Source: Desulfobacteraceae bacterium
Lineage (GTDB): Bacteria; Desulfobacterota; Desulfobacteria; Desulfobacterales; Desulfobacteraceae
Direction: 5' to 3'
Assembly (NCBI GenBank): GCA_011390435.1
Contig: JAABSK010000017.1
Span: 1-22,487, forward strand
Length of the DNA: 22,487 nucleotides
Of this stretch, positions 9,444 to 17,279 are shown in pieces. The notes beneath the pieces were generated by a model. It did not search any database. It had not been told where the DNA came from and was given only the letters and a program-made list of their open reading frames with translations. The number at the start of each line of letters is the position of its first letter. Position 1 is the stretch's first letter. Made by a program: the position numbers and the translations under genes.

Positions 9444-9470
9444 ATGGGTTCAATTAATCATTTATCCTGC

Positions 9471-9896
9471 CTATGCTGCGGTTCCACGGTTCACCGGTGT
9501 CGGGCCCAGCTTCCTGACGGCATCCACCATCTGACTGGCAATCTCGGCAAACCGCGCTCCCTGTGCCGATGACAAGTTGAACATCTCAACCCTTTCCGGT
9601 TCGACCCCCAGCTCCTGAAGGATTTTTTTCACATGTTCCACCTTCCGCCGGGCCTTGAGATTACCGTCCCGGTAATGGCACTCGCCTTCAAGGCAGCCTG
9701 CGACATACACACCATCCGCCCCATCCTCGATGCTGTTTAACAGATGAAGGATATCCACTCTGCCGGTGCACGGCACCTGGATGATCTTAACCGCTGCAGG
9801 ATAGGACAGTCTCATGGAACCTGCCAGGTCCCCGGCTGCATATGCTCAATATTGACAGCAGAACGCCACTATCCTGGGTTCAAATTCCTGGGTCAT
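9471..9896 (-). CDS. mvhD: MvhD (FlpD-family) electron-transfer subunit, predicted selenoprotein (Sec17)
   Basis: 141 residues if the in-frame UGA at 9846-9848 is read as selenocysteine. A naive call starts at the internal ATG 9815 and loses 27 residues. The true start ATG 9894-9896 is preceded by GGAGGTGA at good spacing. The N-terminus reads EFEPRIVAFCCQY-U-AYAAGDLAG, which lines up with the MvhD hallmark CCNWCTYAGADLAG, so Sec17 replaces a conserved cysteine. Further motifs are VPCTGRVD (about 42-49) and DGVYVAGCLEGECHY. MvhD carries a [2Fe-2S] cluster and passes electrons between HdrA and a partner enzyme, here probably MetFV. Sec-containing forms of this family (VhuD) are known in methanogens. 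A hairpin at 9816-9832 meets bacterial SECIS geometry. The family call is secure and the Sec reading highly likely. Confidence 0.93.
9816..9832 (-). promoter_or_regulatory. Predicted SECIS hairpin of mvhD
   Basis: Minus strand GGGACCT-GGC-AGGTTCC: seven continuous pairs (one G-U) closing a GGC loop. Twenty nt separate the UGA from the loop, and the first two loop bases are G. This fits the published bacterial SECIS pattern (short stem inside the coding sequence, apical-loop G about 16-37 nt after UGA) recognised by SelB. Confidence 0.85.
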
Positions 9897-9940
9897 CAGT
9901 CACCTCCGTTCATCCTCATTAAAAGTTAATCCGCTTTTTT

Positions 9941-12900
9941 TCAAGCATTTTCAAAGAGTGCATCGGTTTTTGCCATGATCTGCCGGTCAGTAAAATGGTT
10001 CAGCTGAATGGCCTTTCCCGGGCATTCTGCCACACAGGCACCGCATCCATGGCATTCTGCCGGGTCAATCTGTGCATATCCATCTGCATGGATATACGGA
10101 ACCTCATAGGGGCAGGTCCGGACACAGGTCAGACAGACCGCACATTTTTCAGGTGTCACTTCAGCCACGACACCACCGACCATCAATGAATCCCGTGACA
10201 GGATGGTCATGGCCCGTGATACAGCCGCCCGTGCCTGGGCAATACTCTCTTCAACCGGCTTGGGGTAATGGGCCAGGCCAGCCACAAACAGGCCGTCGGA
10301 TGCGAAATCCACCGGTCTCAGCTTTGCGTGCGCTTCCACCAGAAAGCCCTCGCTGTTGACTGGAACCTTAAACTTTTCAAACAGGGACCTGTTGTCTCCC
10401 GGAACAATTCCGGATGCCAGAACCACCAGGTCTGGATTGATTTTTACCGGAATGCGCAAAACATGATCCGTCACAATCAATTCCAGCTCGCCATTGTTAT
10501 CTTTCCGGAGTTTGGGCATTTTTTCAAGATCATACCGGATAAACAAAATTCCCTTTTCTCTGGCTTCTTTATAAAGGTCTTCCCTGAAGCCATACGAACG
10601 GATATCCCGGTATATCACATAGACCCGCTTTCTGGAATCCATCTTCTTGACAGCCAGGGCGCTTTTAAGACTGTGAGTGCAGCAGATCTTGCTGCAATAG
10701 GGATTTTCATCGTTTCTGGACCCCACACACTGAATAAACACAACCGATCTGGCTGTATCCAGGCGGGTATCCTGCTCGCGTATGGCTGCATCCATCTCAA
10801 GATGGGTCAGAACATTGGGATTTTCACCGTACAGGTATTCATGGGGCTTGTATTCCAGGCCGCCTGTGGCAATAATAACAGCGCCATGGTCGACTGGAAC
10901 AACTTCTTCAGTGTTGTTTTTGCGGATAAGGGTGACAAAATTACCCATGGATCCTGTGGTGTTCTGAATTCCGGAGTCCATATGCACCTGTATTGCCTTG
11001 TGGGATGTGATCCGGTTGACCAGATCCTCAATATATTCCTTGATGGGCTCTCCCTGCCAGGTGGTGTTCAACTCCCTGGCAACTCCGCCAAGGGTGTCTG
11101 TTTTTTCCACCAGATGGACATCAATGCCCTGCCCTGCCGCACTCAGAGCCGCTTCCATACCAGCCACCCCTCCGCCGATGACCAGGAGGGTTTTTTGAAT
11201 ATCCAGACTGACCTGATGCAGGGGTTCGATAAAGGCAGCCTTTGCCACTGCCATGCGCACCAGGTCTTTGGCCTTTTCTGTGGCTTTTTTTGGATCATTC
11301 ATGTGAACCCAGGTGTTCTGATCCCGGATGTTGGCCATCTCAAACAGATATTTGTTCAATCCCGCATCCCGGATGGTTTCCTGGAAAAGAGGCTCATGGG
11401 TCCTTGGGGAACAGGCTGCCACCACCACCCGGCTGAGCTGGTGCTCTCGGATCATCTCTTTCATATGGTCCTGGGAGTCCTGGGAACAGGTAAACAGCTT
11501 GTCTTCCACATGAACCACAAACGGCAGGGTGGCGGCATAATCCCGGACTGCGGGAACATCTGCCACACCACCGATATTGATCCCGCAGTTGCATACCCAC
11601 ACCCCGATTCTGGGGGCCTGGCCTGAAAAATCATTTTCCGGCGGCAGCTCACGGGTGCGGGTCAGTTGCCAGCGTCCGTCCTTTAATGCTGCAGTGGCAG
11701 TTGCGGCTGCTGCCGAGGCTTCCATTACGGAAGAGGGAATATCTTTGGGTTCCTGAAATGCCCCGCAGACATAAATGCCCTTCCGGTTTGTGCTCACCGG
11801 AGATAAATTCTGTGTATGGGCAAAGCCATGGGCATTCAATTCAATGCCCACCCGCCCGGCCAGATCCTGGGCATCCTTATTGGGTGCCAGCCCGACAGAC
11901 AGCACCACCATATCGAAAACTTCCTCCACGGTATTTCCCGCTTCTGAAGAATACACAATCCGGTAGGTGTCTCCGGGCTCCGGAAAAACAGAATGGATCC
12001 TGGACCGGACAAAGCGCACTCCGCTGTTGTCCTGCGCCCTGATGTGATATTTGTCAAAATCTTTTCCATGGGTCCGCATGTCCATGAAAAAAATAGCCGC
12101 ATCCAGATCTTTCTGGCTGTGCTCTTTTGCAATCACAGCCTGTTTGTTGGCATACATGCAGCAGACACCGGAACAATAGGAATGATCCCCGACGTTGATA
12201 TCCCTGGAGCCGACGCACTGCAGCCAGGCAATCTTTTCAGGCTCCCGGTGATCAGACGGCCGCACCAGATGACCGGCATAGGGGCCGGATGCAGACAGGA
12301 GCCGTTCAAACTCTACACTGGTCATGATATTGGGGCTGTGGCCATAGCAATAAGGCACCAGCACCGACGGGTCAAACGGTTCAAATCCAGGAGCCAGAAT
12401 CACAGCCCCCACATGAATCTTATGTTCCACCGCCTGCATGGAATGGATAACCGCATCAGCAAGGCAGGCATCCACGCATTGCATGCACTCGGAGCAGAAT
12501 CCACAGTTCAGGCAGCGGGCAGCTTCTTTTCTGCCATCTTCTTCAGAATACCCCAGTTCCACTTCAGCAAAATTGCCCTGACGCTTTTCAACAGCCAGTT
12601 CCGGCATTTTCCGACGGGGATCAATGGGCAGCCTGTCGTCCACAGAACGGAAAACAGGTGTCTCAACCACCGGGATGGTTCTTCCGGCTTCCATATCCGT
12701 TCCTGTGACATAGCGGTATATGGATTCAGCCGCTTCCATGCCGGCGGCTATGGCAGCAATCGCCACACTGGGTCCGGTCTGGAGATCTCCTCCGGCAAAA
12801 ACCCCGGCCTTGTCTGTCTGAAGGGTCACCGGATGCACCTCAGTGGTGTCCCAGCGGGTGATGCGCACTCCTGCCAGGTCCTCAACCCCGGTCAGATCCG

Positions 12901-14374
12901 GCCGCTGGCCAATGGCCGGGATCAGTTGATCGATTTGGATATCATATTCAGACCCTGCCACTGGAACGGGTCGTCTGCGACCGGACTTGTCCGGCTCACC
13001 CAGTTCCATCCGGATGACCCGCACTGCACTGACCCGGCCGTTGGTTTCAATGACTTTCTGGGGGGCAGAAAGATATACAATTTCAACCCCTTCTTCTTCT
13101 GCCGCCTGGATTTCCGCTTCCCATGCCGGCATTTCATTGCGGGTTCTGCGGTAAAGAATGGTGACCGATTGAGCGCCCAGCCGCTTTGCAGCCCTTGCCA
13201 CGTCAATGGCCACATTGCCGCCGCCGACAATTCCCACTTTTTGCCCGACAGCAGTGGTGCCGGACAGGTTTAACTCCCGAAGAAAATCAACGCCCTGGCG
13301 GACACCGTCCAGTGCTTCACCGGGAATGCCAAGGGAGATGCCCTTGTGAGCACCCAAAGCCAGAAAAACTGCATCATAGCCGTCCGAAAGAAGGCTGTCC
13401 ACGGTAAAATCCTTTCCCAGCGCAGTGTTGAGCTTGATCTCAACCCCCAGGTTGGTTACCACCTCAATATCCTTGTCCAGGATTTCAGGGGGAAGGCGAT
13501 GATCTGGAATTCCAACCCTCAGCATACCGCCGGCTTTTGGCAGGGCTTCAAATATGGTGGCATCCACGCCTTTTTTTGCCAGATGATACCCGGCAGACAG
13601 CCCGGCAGGACCGGAACCGATAATGGCCACTTTTTTGCCGATCTTTTCTGCACAGGAAACAGCCACATGTCTCGGGTCAAAGCAATCTGCTGCCAGGCGT
13701 TTCAGATCCCGTATGGCGACCGGTTCATCCACCTGGCATCTGCGGCAGGCATCCTCGCATTCATGGGGACAGATCCGGCCCAGAACACCGGGCAAAGGCA
13801 GCTGTTCCATGATAATTTCAAGGGCTTTTTCATATTTTCCCACCTTGACCATCTGAACATAGCCCTGGACATTCAGGCCTGCCGGGCAGGTCATCCGGCA
13901 GGGGGCTTTATCGGCTTTTTCAATGGCATAGGCAGACGGCATGGCCTGGGGATAAAGCTTGAAAGCAGCCTGACGATCCCGGAGATTTTCATCAAACTGG
14001 CTGGGCAGTTCAACCGGGCAGGCTTTGGCACATTCCCCGCAGGCAGTACATTTGTCCATATCAATGAATCTGGGGCGCTGGTTCAGGGTAACGGTAAAAT
14101 CCCCTTCTTCACCGGTAACATCCTGGATATCAGTCATGGTCATCAGCTCAATATTCAGGTGACGTCCGGCTTCAACCAGTTTTGGTGAAATAATGCACAT
14201 GGAGCAGTCATTGGTGGGAAACGTCTTGTCCAGCTGGGCCATGGTCCCGCCAATGGCGGTATTCTTGTCCACCAGATACACCAGATACCCTGAATCCGCC
14301 AGATCCAGGGAGGCCTGGATTCCTGCAATACCGGCTCCGACAACCATTACTGATCCGTTTGTTTTATCGGCCAT
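9941..14374 (-). CDS. hdrA: HdrA-GltD-HdrA fusion flavoprotein
   Basis: 1477 aa, more than twice a usual HdrA. An N-terminal HdrA FAD fold (VVGAGIAG at 11-18; NDCSMCIISPKL at 55-66) holds a ferredoxin motif C109/C112/C115/C119. A complete GltD-like NADPH oxidoreductase is inserted at about 156-560: cysteines C159, C163, C202, C206, C210, C213; FAD motif GSGPAGLS; NADPH fold GIVGGGNVAIDVARAA at 381-396; AGGDLQTGPS. Then a six-cysteine cluster at 621-637 and the rest of HdrA copy 1 (QCVGSRD, CSGVCCMYANKQA). Copy 2 has an N-terminal domain at 920-1045 (CNCG, AACSPRTHE), FAD motif VIGGGVAGMEAA at 1065-1076, and two C-terminal 4Fe-4S motifs (C1411-C1421, C1441-C1451). It is probably the flavin hub of the complex, exchanging electrons with NAD(P)H and ferredoxin. 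ATG 14374 is chosen for its AGGAGG at 7-nt spacing; the frame is open to 14527. Confidence 0.95.
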   Translation of the reverse strand: MADKTNGSVMVVGAGIAGIQASLDLADSGYLVYLVDKNTAIGGTMAQLDKTFPTNDCSMCIISPKLVEAGRHLNIELMTMTDIQDVTGEEGDFTVTLNQRPRFIDMDKCTACGECAKACPVELPSQFDENLRDRQAAFKLYPQAMPSAYAIEKADKAPCRMTCPAGLNVQGYVQMVKVGKYEKALEIIMEQLPLPGVLGRICPHECEDACRRCQVDEPVAIRDLKRLAADCFDPRHVAVSCAEKIGKKVAIIGSGPAGLSAGYHLAKKGVDATIFEALPKAGGMLRVGIPDHRLPPEILDKDIEVVTNLGVEIKLNTALGKDFTVDSLLSDGYDAVFLALGAHKGISLGIPGEALDGVRQGVDFLRELNLSGTTAVGQKVGIVGGGNVAIDVARAAKRLGAQSVTILYRRTRNEMPAWEAEIQAAEEEGVEIVYLSAPQKVIETNGRVSAVRVIRMELGEPDKSGRRRPVPVAGSEYDIQIDQLIPAIGQRPDLTGVEDLAGVRITRWDTTEVHPVTLQTDKAGVFAGGDLQTGPSVAIAAIAAGMEAAESIYRYVTGTDMEAGRTIPVVETPVFRSVDDRLPIDPRRKMPELAVEKRQGNFAEVELGYSEEDGRKEAARCLNCGFCSECMQCVDACLADAVIHSMQAVEHKIHVGAVILAPGFEPFDPSVLVPYCYGHSPNIMTSVEFERLLSASGPYAGHLVRPSDHREPEKIAWLQCVGSRDINVGDHSYCSGVCCMYANKQAVIAKEHSQKDLDAAIFFMDMRTHGKDFDKYHIRAQDNSGVRFVRSRIHSVFPEPGDTYRIVYSSEAGNTVEEVFDMVVLSVGLAPNKDAQDLAGRVGIELNAHGFAHTQNLSPVSTNRKGIYVCGAFQEPKDIPSSVMEASAAAATATAALKDGRWQLTRTRELPPENDFSGQAPRIGVWVCNCGINIGGVADVPAVRDYAATLPFVVHVEDKLFTCSQDSQDHMKEMIREHQLSRVVVAACSPRTHEPLFQETIRDAGLNKYLFEMANIRDQNTWVHMNDPKKATEKAKDLVRMAVAKAAFIEPLHQVSLDIQKTLLVIGGGVAGMEAALSAAGQGIDVHLVEKTDTLGGVARELNTTWQGEPIKEYIEDLVNRITSHKAIQVHMDSGIQNTTGSMGNFVTLIRKNNTEEVVPVDHGAVIIATGGLEYKPHEYLYGENPNVLTHLEMDAAIREQDTRLDTARSVVFIQCVGSRNDENPYCSKICCTHSLKSALAVKKMDSRKRVYVIYRDIRSYGFREDLYKEAREKGILFIRYDLEKMPKLRKDNNGELELIVTDHVLRIPVKINPDLVVLASGIVPGDNRSLFEKFKVPVNSEGFLVEAHAKLRPVDFASDGLFVAGLAHYPKPVEESIAQARAAVSRAMTILSRDSLMVGGVVAEVTPEKCAVCLTCVRTCPYEVPYIHADGYAQIDPAECHGCGACVAECPGKAIQLNHFTDRQIMAKTDALFENA

Positions 14375-14390
14375 CTGCATTCCTCCTTTT

Positions 14391-15677
14391 TTATAATCCC
14401 ACGTCAGCCAGATCCGGCCCGAGATAGGTTCGTTCTGTCTCTGCAAGTACGCCCATGGCAAGGCAGAGAATGGTCCACAAATGCACCACATGGTAATTGC
14501 CACCATACTGCTCACCAATGTCTTCAATCTGACCGTGGCAGTTATGGCAGGGTGCGATCACATAAGTGGCCCCGGTTGCCGCAATCTGGTTGAATTTTGT
14601 CCGGCCATAGGCCCGGCGCTGATCAGGAAATCCTGCCTGGAGCGCACCGCCGCCACCGCCGCAGCAAAAATTATTGTCCCGGTTGGGCACGGTGTCGATA
14701 AAATTCTCTTCTCCCACCACGGTTTTGATCACAAAGCGCAGATCATCCACGATCTTGTTGGAACCGGTTTTCCGGGCAATATTACACGGGTCCTGAACCG
14801 TAAATTTTGCCTTGATATCCTTATTCCAGTCTGAATTCACCTTGAGCTTACCCTCCTTGATCCACTGGGCATACAATTCAATGATGGTAATCAGTTCAAA
14901 CTTGTGCGGAATCTTGAATCGCCGCAATCCTTCCAGGATTGCATAATAGGAATGCCCTCATTCGGTATTGACCACATAAGGACTTTTCAGGTTATTGTCC
15001 ACATGGTGGACAAACTCTTCGATAATATATTTCCAGCCCTCATTGTCCGCCAGAAACATGCAGTAATTTTCACCGGCCCACATCACAGACGGGTAGGTCC
15101 AGTCCGCTCCCACAGCATGCAGCACCTTCCACAGCGGCCCCATCTCTTCAGGCTCTGTTACCGGCTCCCGGGAATTCTGGTTCAACACCATCTGGGCCCC
15201 GACCCGGTCCACAGAAACCGCAAGGTCTTCAAACCCGGGATGGTCTTCCCGGATCTCTTCTGCCACATCCATGACTGTGAACTCAAAATCATCTTTCTGC
15301 GCTCCCATGGCGCTTCCGGTACGGATATGCTGGTCACATGATCCCAGGATTCCCTTGGGTCGCCTGTCCCGGGGAACATTTGCCCGGATATTGTAAATCA
15401 GGGCCGGAATATTAATTTTCATGGGGCAGGCCATGACACACCGCTGGCACATGCTGCACACCCACATCCAGTCACTTTTGAGCACCAGGTCATCCAGTCC
15501 CAGGTTCAGCATCCGGATCAGCTTTCTGGGATCCATATCCATCTGTTCCGATGCCGGGCATCCACCGGTGCAGGTACCGCAGGTCAGACAAAGATCAAAA
15601 TTTGCATCCGGAATCCTGGACAGAACCTCATCTTTGAATTCCATGTCAAGGTTATCGATTTTAATTGCTTCTGCCAT
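14391..15677 (-). CDS. Fused HdrC-HdrB (HdrD-like) subunit, predicted selenoprotein (Sec240)
   Basis: 428 residues if the in-frame UGA at 14958-14960 is selenocysteine. Otherwise it falls into a 5' piece ending at 14958 and a 3' piece starting at 14927 in the same frame. The HdrC part has two 4Fe-4S motifs: C30/C33/C36/C40 and C74/C77/C80/C84. The HdrB part has a first, non-canonical CCG region (C206 and Sec240 in NTE-U-GHSYYAI) and a canonical second one: C298, C338-C339 (FCCGGGGG), C377-C380 (PCHNCHG). CCG domains bind the catalytic non-cubane clusters of heterodisulfide reductase. With HdrA and MvhD it would form the electron-transfer core. ATG 15677 (GGGGG at 9 nt) is preferred to GTG 15683. 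hdrA follows after 16 bp. The bona fide disulfide or other substrate is unknown. Confidence 0.9.
14924..14942 (-). promoter_or_regulatory. Predicted SECIS hairpin of the hdrCB gene
   Basis: Minus strand GCAATCCT-GGA-AGGATTGC: eight perfect Watson-Crick pairs and a GGA apical loop. Twenty-three nt separate the UGA (14958-14960) from the loop. The U-A-closed GGN loop is nearly identical to that of the mvhD hairpin, as expected if one SelB reads both. Confidence 0.87.
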
Positions 15678-15696
15678 GTTCACGATCCCCCTTTTT

Positions 15697-16575
15697 CTAT
15701 CTTAGTTTGGCGGCATCCAGATACGGCACCAGGTTATCAACCCCACCGATGGTGATGATATGAACGCCCTGACAGATATCTTTCAGACTGTTAACAGTGT
15801 CGGCAAAAAGCTCCATGCTTGCCTGTTTTTTATTGGGTGCAGACATCATTTTCTGAATCACCCATTCCGGCACCAGACCGGATTTGAAATGCCGGTTTAA
15901 AAACTTGCCCATTCCGGCAGTTCTCAGGATCATCACTTCTGCGATCACCGGAACCTTAAAAGGCTCCACCTGTTTCATGAACCGGGCAAACTGCTCAATA
16001 TCAAAGATGGGGGCTGTAAGAAAAAATCCTGCCCCCACATTCATCATATCCTCCATCTCTTCCATGCCCCGCCTGGACATATTTTTGCCCCACGGGGTCT
16101 CAATACCGCACCCCATCAGAAAATTGATGGGGTCATCCAGTTCATTTTTTTCGATGGTGATGCCCGCTTTCAAATGATCCATCACCGATGCCAGCTTTCC
16201 GGAATCCACATGGAAAAACATGGATTCTTGCAGGGTATCTCCGGATATCCGGTAATCTTCAGTAAAAACCAGAAGGTTCTCAACCCCGGCCTCATGGGCA
16301 AGAATCAGATCTTTCTGAAGCTGATACCGGTTTTTGTCACGGGTGGTGGTCTGATAGATGACATTGATATTGTTTTTACGCAATGCACCGCAGGTGTGTA
16401 TGGCATCGCAGACAACGCCTTCAAGCTCCAGTGCGGCAGCTGAAAATCCAGGAGCTGACTTCTGGTCCGGGAGTGCCGATCTGGCATGCCCGGATGTGTC
16501 TTCTTCACTGAGAGGTGCCTGGACTTCAGATGTGACGACAAATTTTTCCTGTTCCAATGCAGCTTTGAGTTTCAT
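15697..16575 (-). CDS. Divergent MetF-family (methylenetetrahydrofolate reductase-like) protein
   Basis: 292 aa. It keeps landmarks of the MetF TIM barrel: E17 in VTSEVQAP (equivalent of the catalytic Glu), TTTRDKNRYQLQKD at 77-90 (compare CRDRNR of metF), D107 in VFTED, and GAGFFLTAPIFDIEQFARFM matching [11 protein letters not shown]. The segment that in metF reads VDAVNMTDN is replaced by an unrelated stretch (about 25-50), so folate or flavin binding may differ. Its ATG overlaps the response regulator's stop (ATGA, 16572-16575) and has AGGAGG upstream. The fused hdrCB follows within about 20 bp. It may be a second C1-carrier reductase or a structural paralogue in the complex. Family call likely; exact function unknown. 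Confidence 0.85.
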   Translation of the reverse strand: MKLKAALEQEKFVVTSEVQAPLSEEDTSGHARSALPDQKSAPGFSAAALELEGVVCDAIHTCGALRKNNINVIYQTTTRDKNRYQLQKDLILAHEAGVENLLVFTEDYRISGDTLQESMFFHVDSGKLASVMDHLKAGITIEKNELDDPINFLMGCGIETPWGKNMSRRGMEEMEDMMNVGAGFFLTAPIFDIEQFARFMKQVEPFKVPVIAEVMILRTAGMGKFLNRHFKSGLVPEWVIQKMMSAPNKKQASMELFADTVNSLKDICQGVHIITIGGVDNLVPYLDAAKLR

Positions 16576-17162
16576 GATCTGCCTCCTTCTGATTTCAATC
16601 CCAGCAGTCCGGCCACCTCCTTTTTCAGCTGTGACAAGGGCAGTGGCTTTGAAAAACAGACATCTGCACCGTTTTCCTTCATCTGTGAAAATTTATCGTC
16701 GTCCAGATAGGCGGACAGCACAATGATTTTCGTATGTTTCGTTCGCTCGTTTTCCTTGATTTTCTTGCAGACTTCATACCCTTTTATATCCGGCATCATA
16801 ATATCCAGAATCAACAGATCCGGATGAAAATGATTCACCTGGAGGCCGGCTTCAAACCCGTCAGATGCAGATATCACCTCGTAATTGAATTCGTCTTCTT
16901 CCAGCGCCTGTACGATGGATTCCACAATGATCATATCATCATCCACCACCAGTATTTTTTTTCTGGATTCGTCTGTTTTCTTCTCCGGGATGGGAATGCC
17001 CTGGGCCTGCATAAAGGTCTCGAGATCGGATTTCTTGATTCTGCGATGACCGCCAACGGTACGATACGCCTTTATATGACCGGCTTCCACCCAGTTAATA
17101 ATGGTTTTAGACGAAACATTGCAGTATTTGCTCGCGGTGAATACAGTCAATGTATCTTCCAT
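16572..17162 (-). CDS. Response regulator with N-terminal MerR/excisionase-type HTH and REC domain
   Basis: 196 aa. The N-terminus (about 5-52) is a winged-helix DNA-binding module of the MerR/excisionase type (FTASKYCNVSSKTIINWVEAG, GGHRRIKKSDLE). After a linker, a receiver domain (69-190) has acidic residues D74-D76, phospho-Asp D120 (ILDIMMPDIKG), S150 and K172. The order HTH-REC is the reverse of common OmpR/NarL regulators. It would bind DNA depending on phosphorylation, probably by the kinase encoded just upstream. Its stop overlaps the start of the metF paralogue, coupling it to the metF/hdr run, so it is a good candidate regulator of that operon (inference). The ATG has GAGGAGG upstream. 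A 12-bp inverted repeat lies in its promoter region. Confidence 0.92.
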   Translation of the reverse strand: MEDTLTVFTASKYCNVSSKTIINWVEAGHIKAYRTVGGHRRIKKSDLETFMQAQGIPIPEKKTDESRKKILVVDDDMIIVESIVQALEEDEFNYEVISASDGFEAGLQVNHFHPDLLILDIMMPDIKGYEVCKKIKENERTKHTKIIVLSAYLDDDKFSQMKENGADVCFSKPLPLSQLKKEVAGLLGLKSEGGRS

Positions 17163-17201
17163 GGCACCTCCTCTTTTACGGGATTTTTCGACTTTAGATT
17201 T

Positions 17202-17278
17202 TATAGTTATTTTTTCAAATATTGTTTGTCAAGCACTATTTAATAAATAAAATAGCTGAAATTTCTAAAATAACTATA
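17202..17278. promoter_or_regulatory. AT-rich promoter region with 12-bp inverted repeat upstream of the response regulator
   Basis: TATAGTTATTTT (17202-17213) and its exact reverse complement AAAATAACTATA (17267-17278) face each other 65 bp apart centre to centre. Between them, on the minus strand, lies a perfect -35 element TTGACA (17231-17226), but no matching -10 at 16-18 nt (TAACTA at 17 is weak; TATAAA lies further on). The repeat arms could be operator half-sites for an autoregulating response regulator. Being just past the kinase stop they could also pair as a long RNA stem. Confidence 0.5.
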
Positions 17279-17279
17279 C

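Noticed and set aside
9471..9815. mvhD starting at the internal ATG 9815
   Set aside because: This start lacks the N-terminal hallmark and a ribosome-binding site, whereas ATG 9896 has GGAGGTGA and restores the MvhD N-terminus through the UGA.
10268..13273. Long plus-strand frames (for example 10268-11626 and 11993-13273) opposite hdrA
   Set aside because: They are antisense shadows of a strongly coding minus-strand gene and show no recognisable motifs of their own.
14375..14527. Upstream extension of hdrA to ATG 14527
   Set aside because: The extra 51 residues overlap the 3' end of the hdrCB gene in another frame and show no HdrA similarity. AGGAGG sits just before ATG 14374.
14391..14927. 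A stand-alone HdrB fragment gene starting at ATG 14927
   Set aside because: There is no usable ribosome-binding site, the start lies inside the predicted SECIS stem, and the frame is continuous with hdrC through the UGA. A Sec-containing fusion explains it better than a broken gene.
16441..16530. A compensated frameshift explaining the odd segment of the MetF paralogue
   Set aside because: The two alternative minus frames over this stretch do not restore the missing MetF motif; one contains an early stop and the other is not MetF-like.
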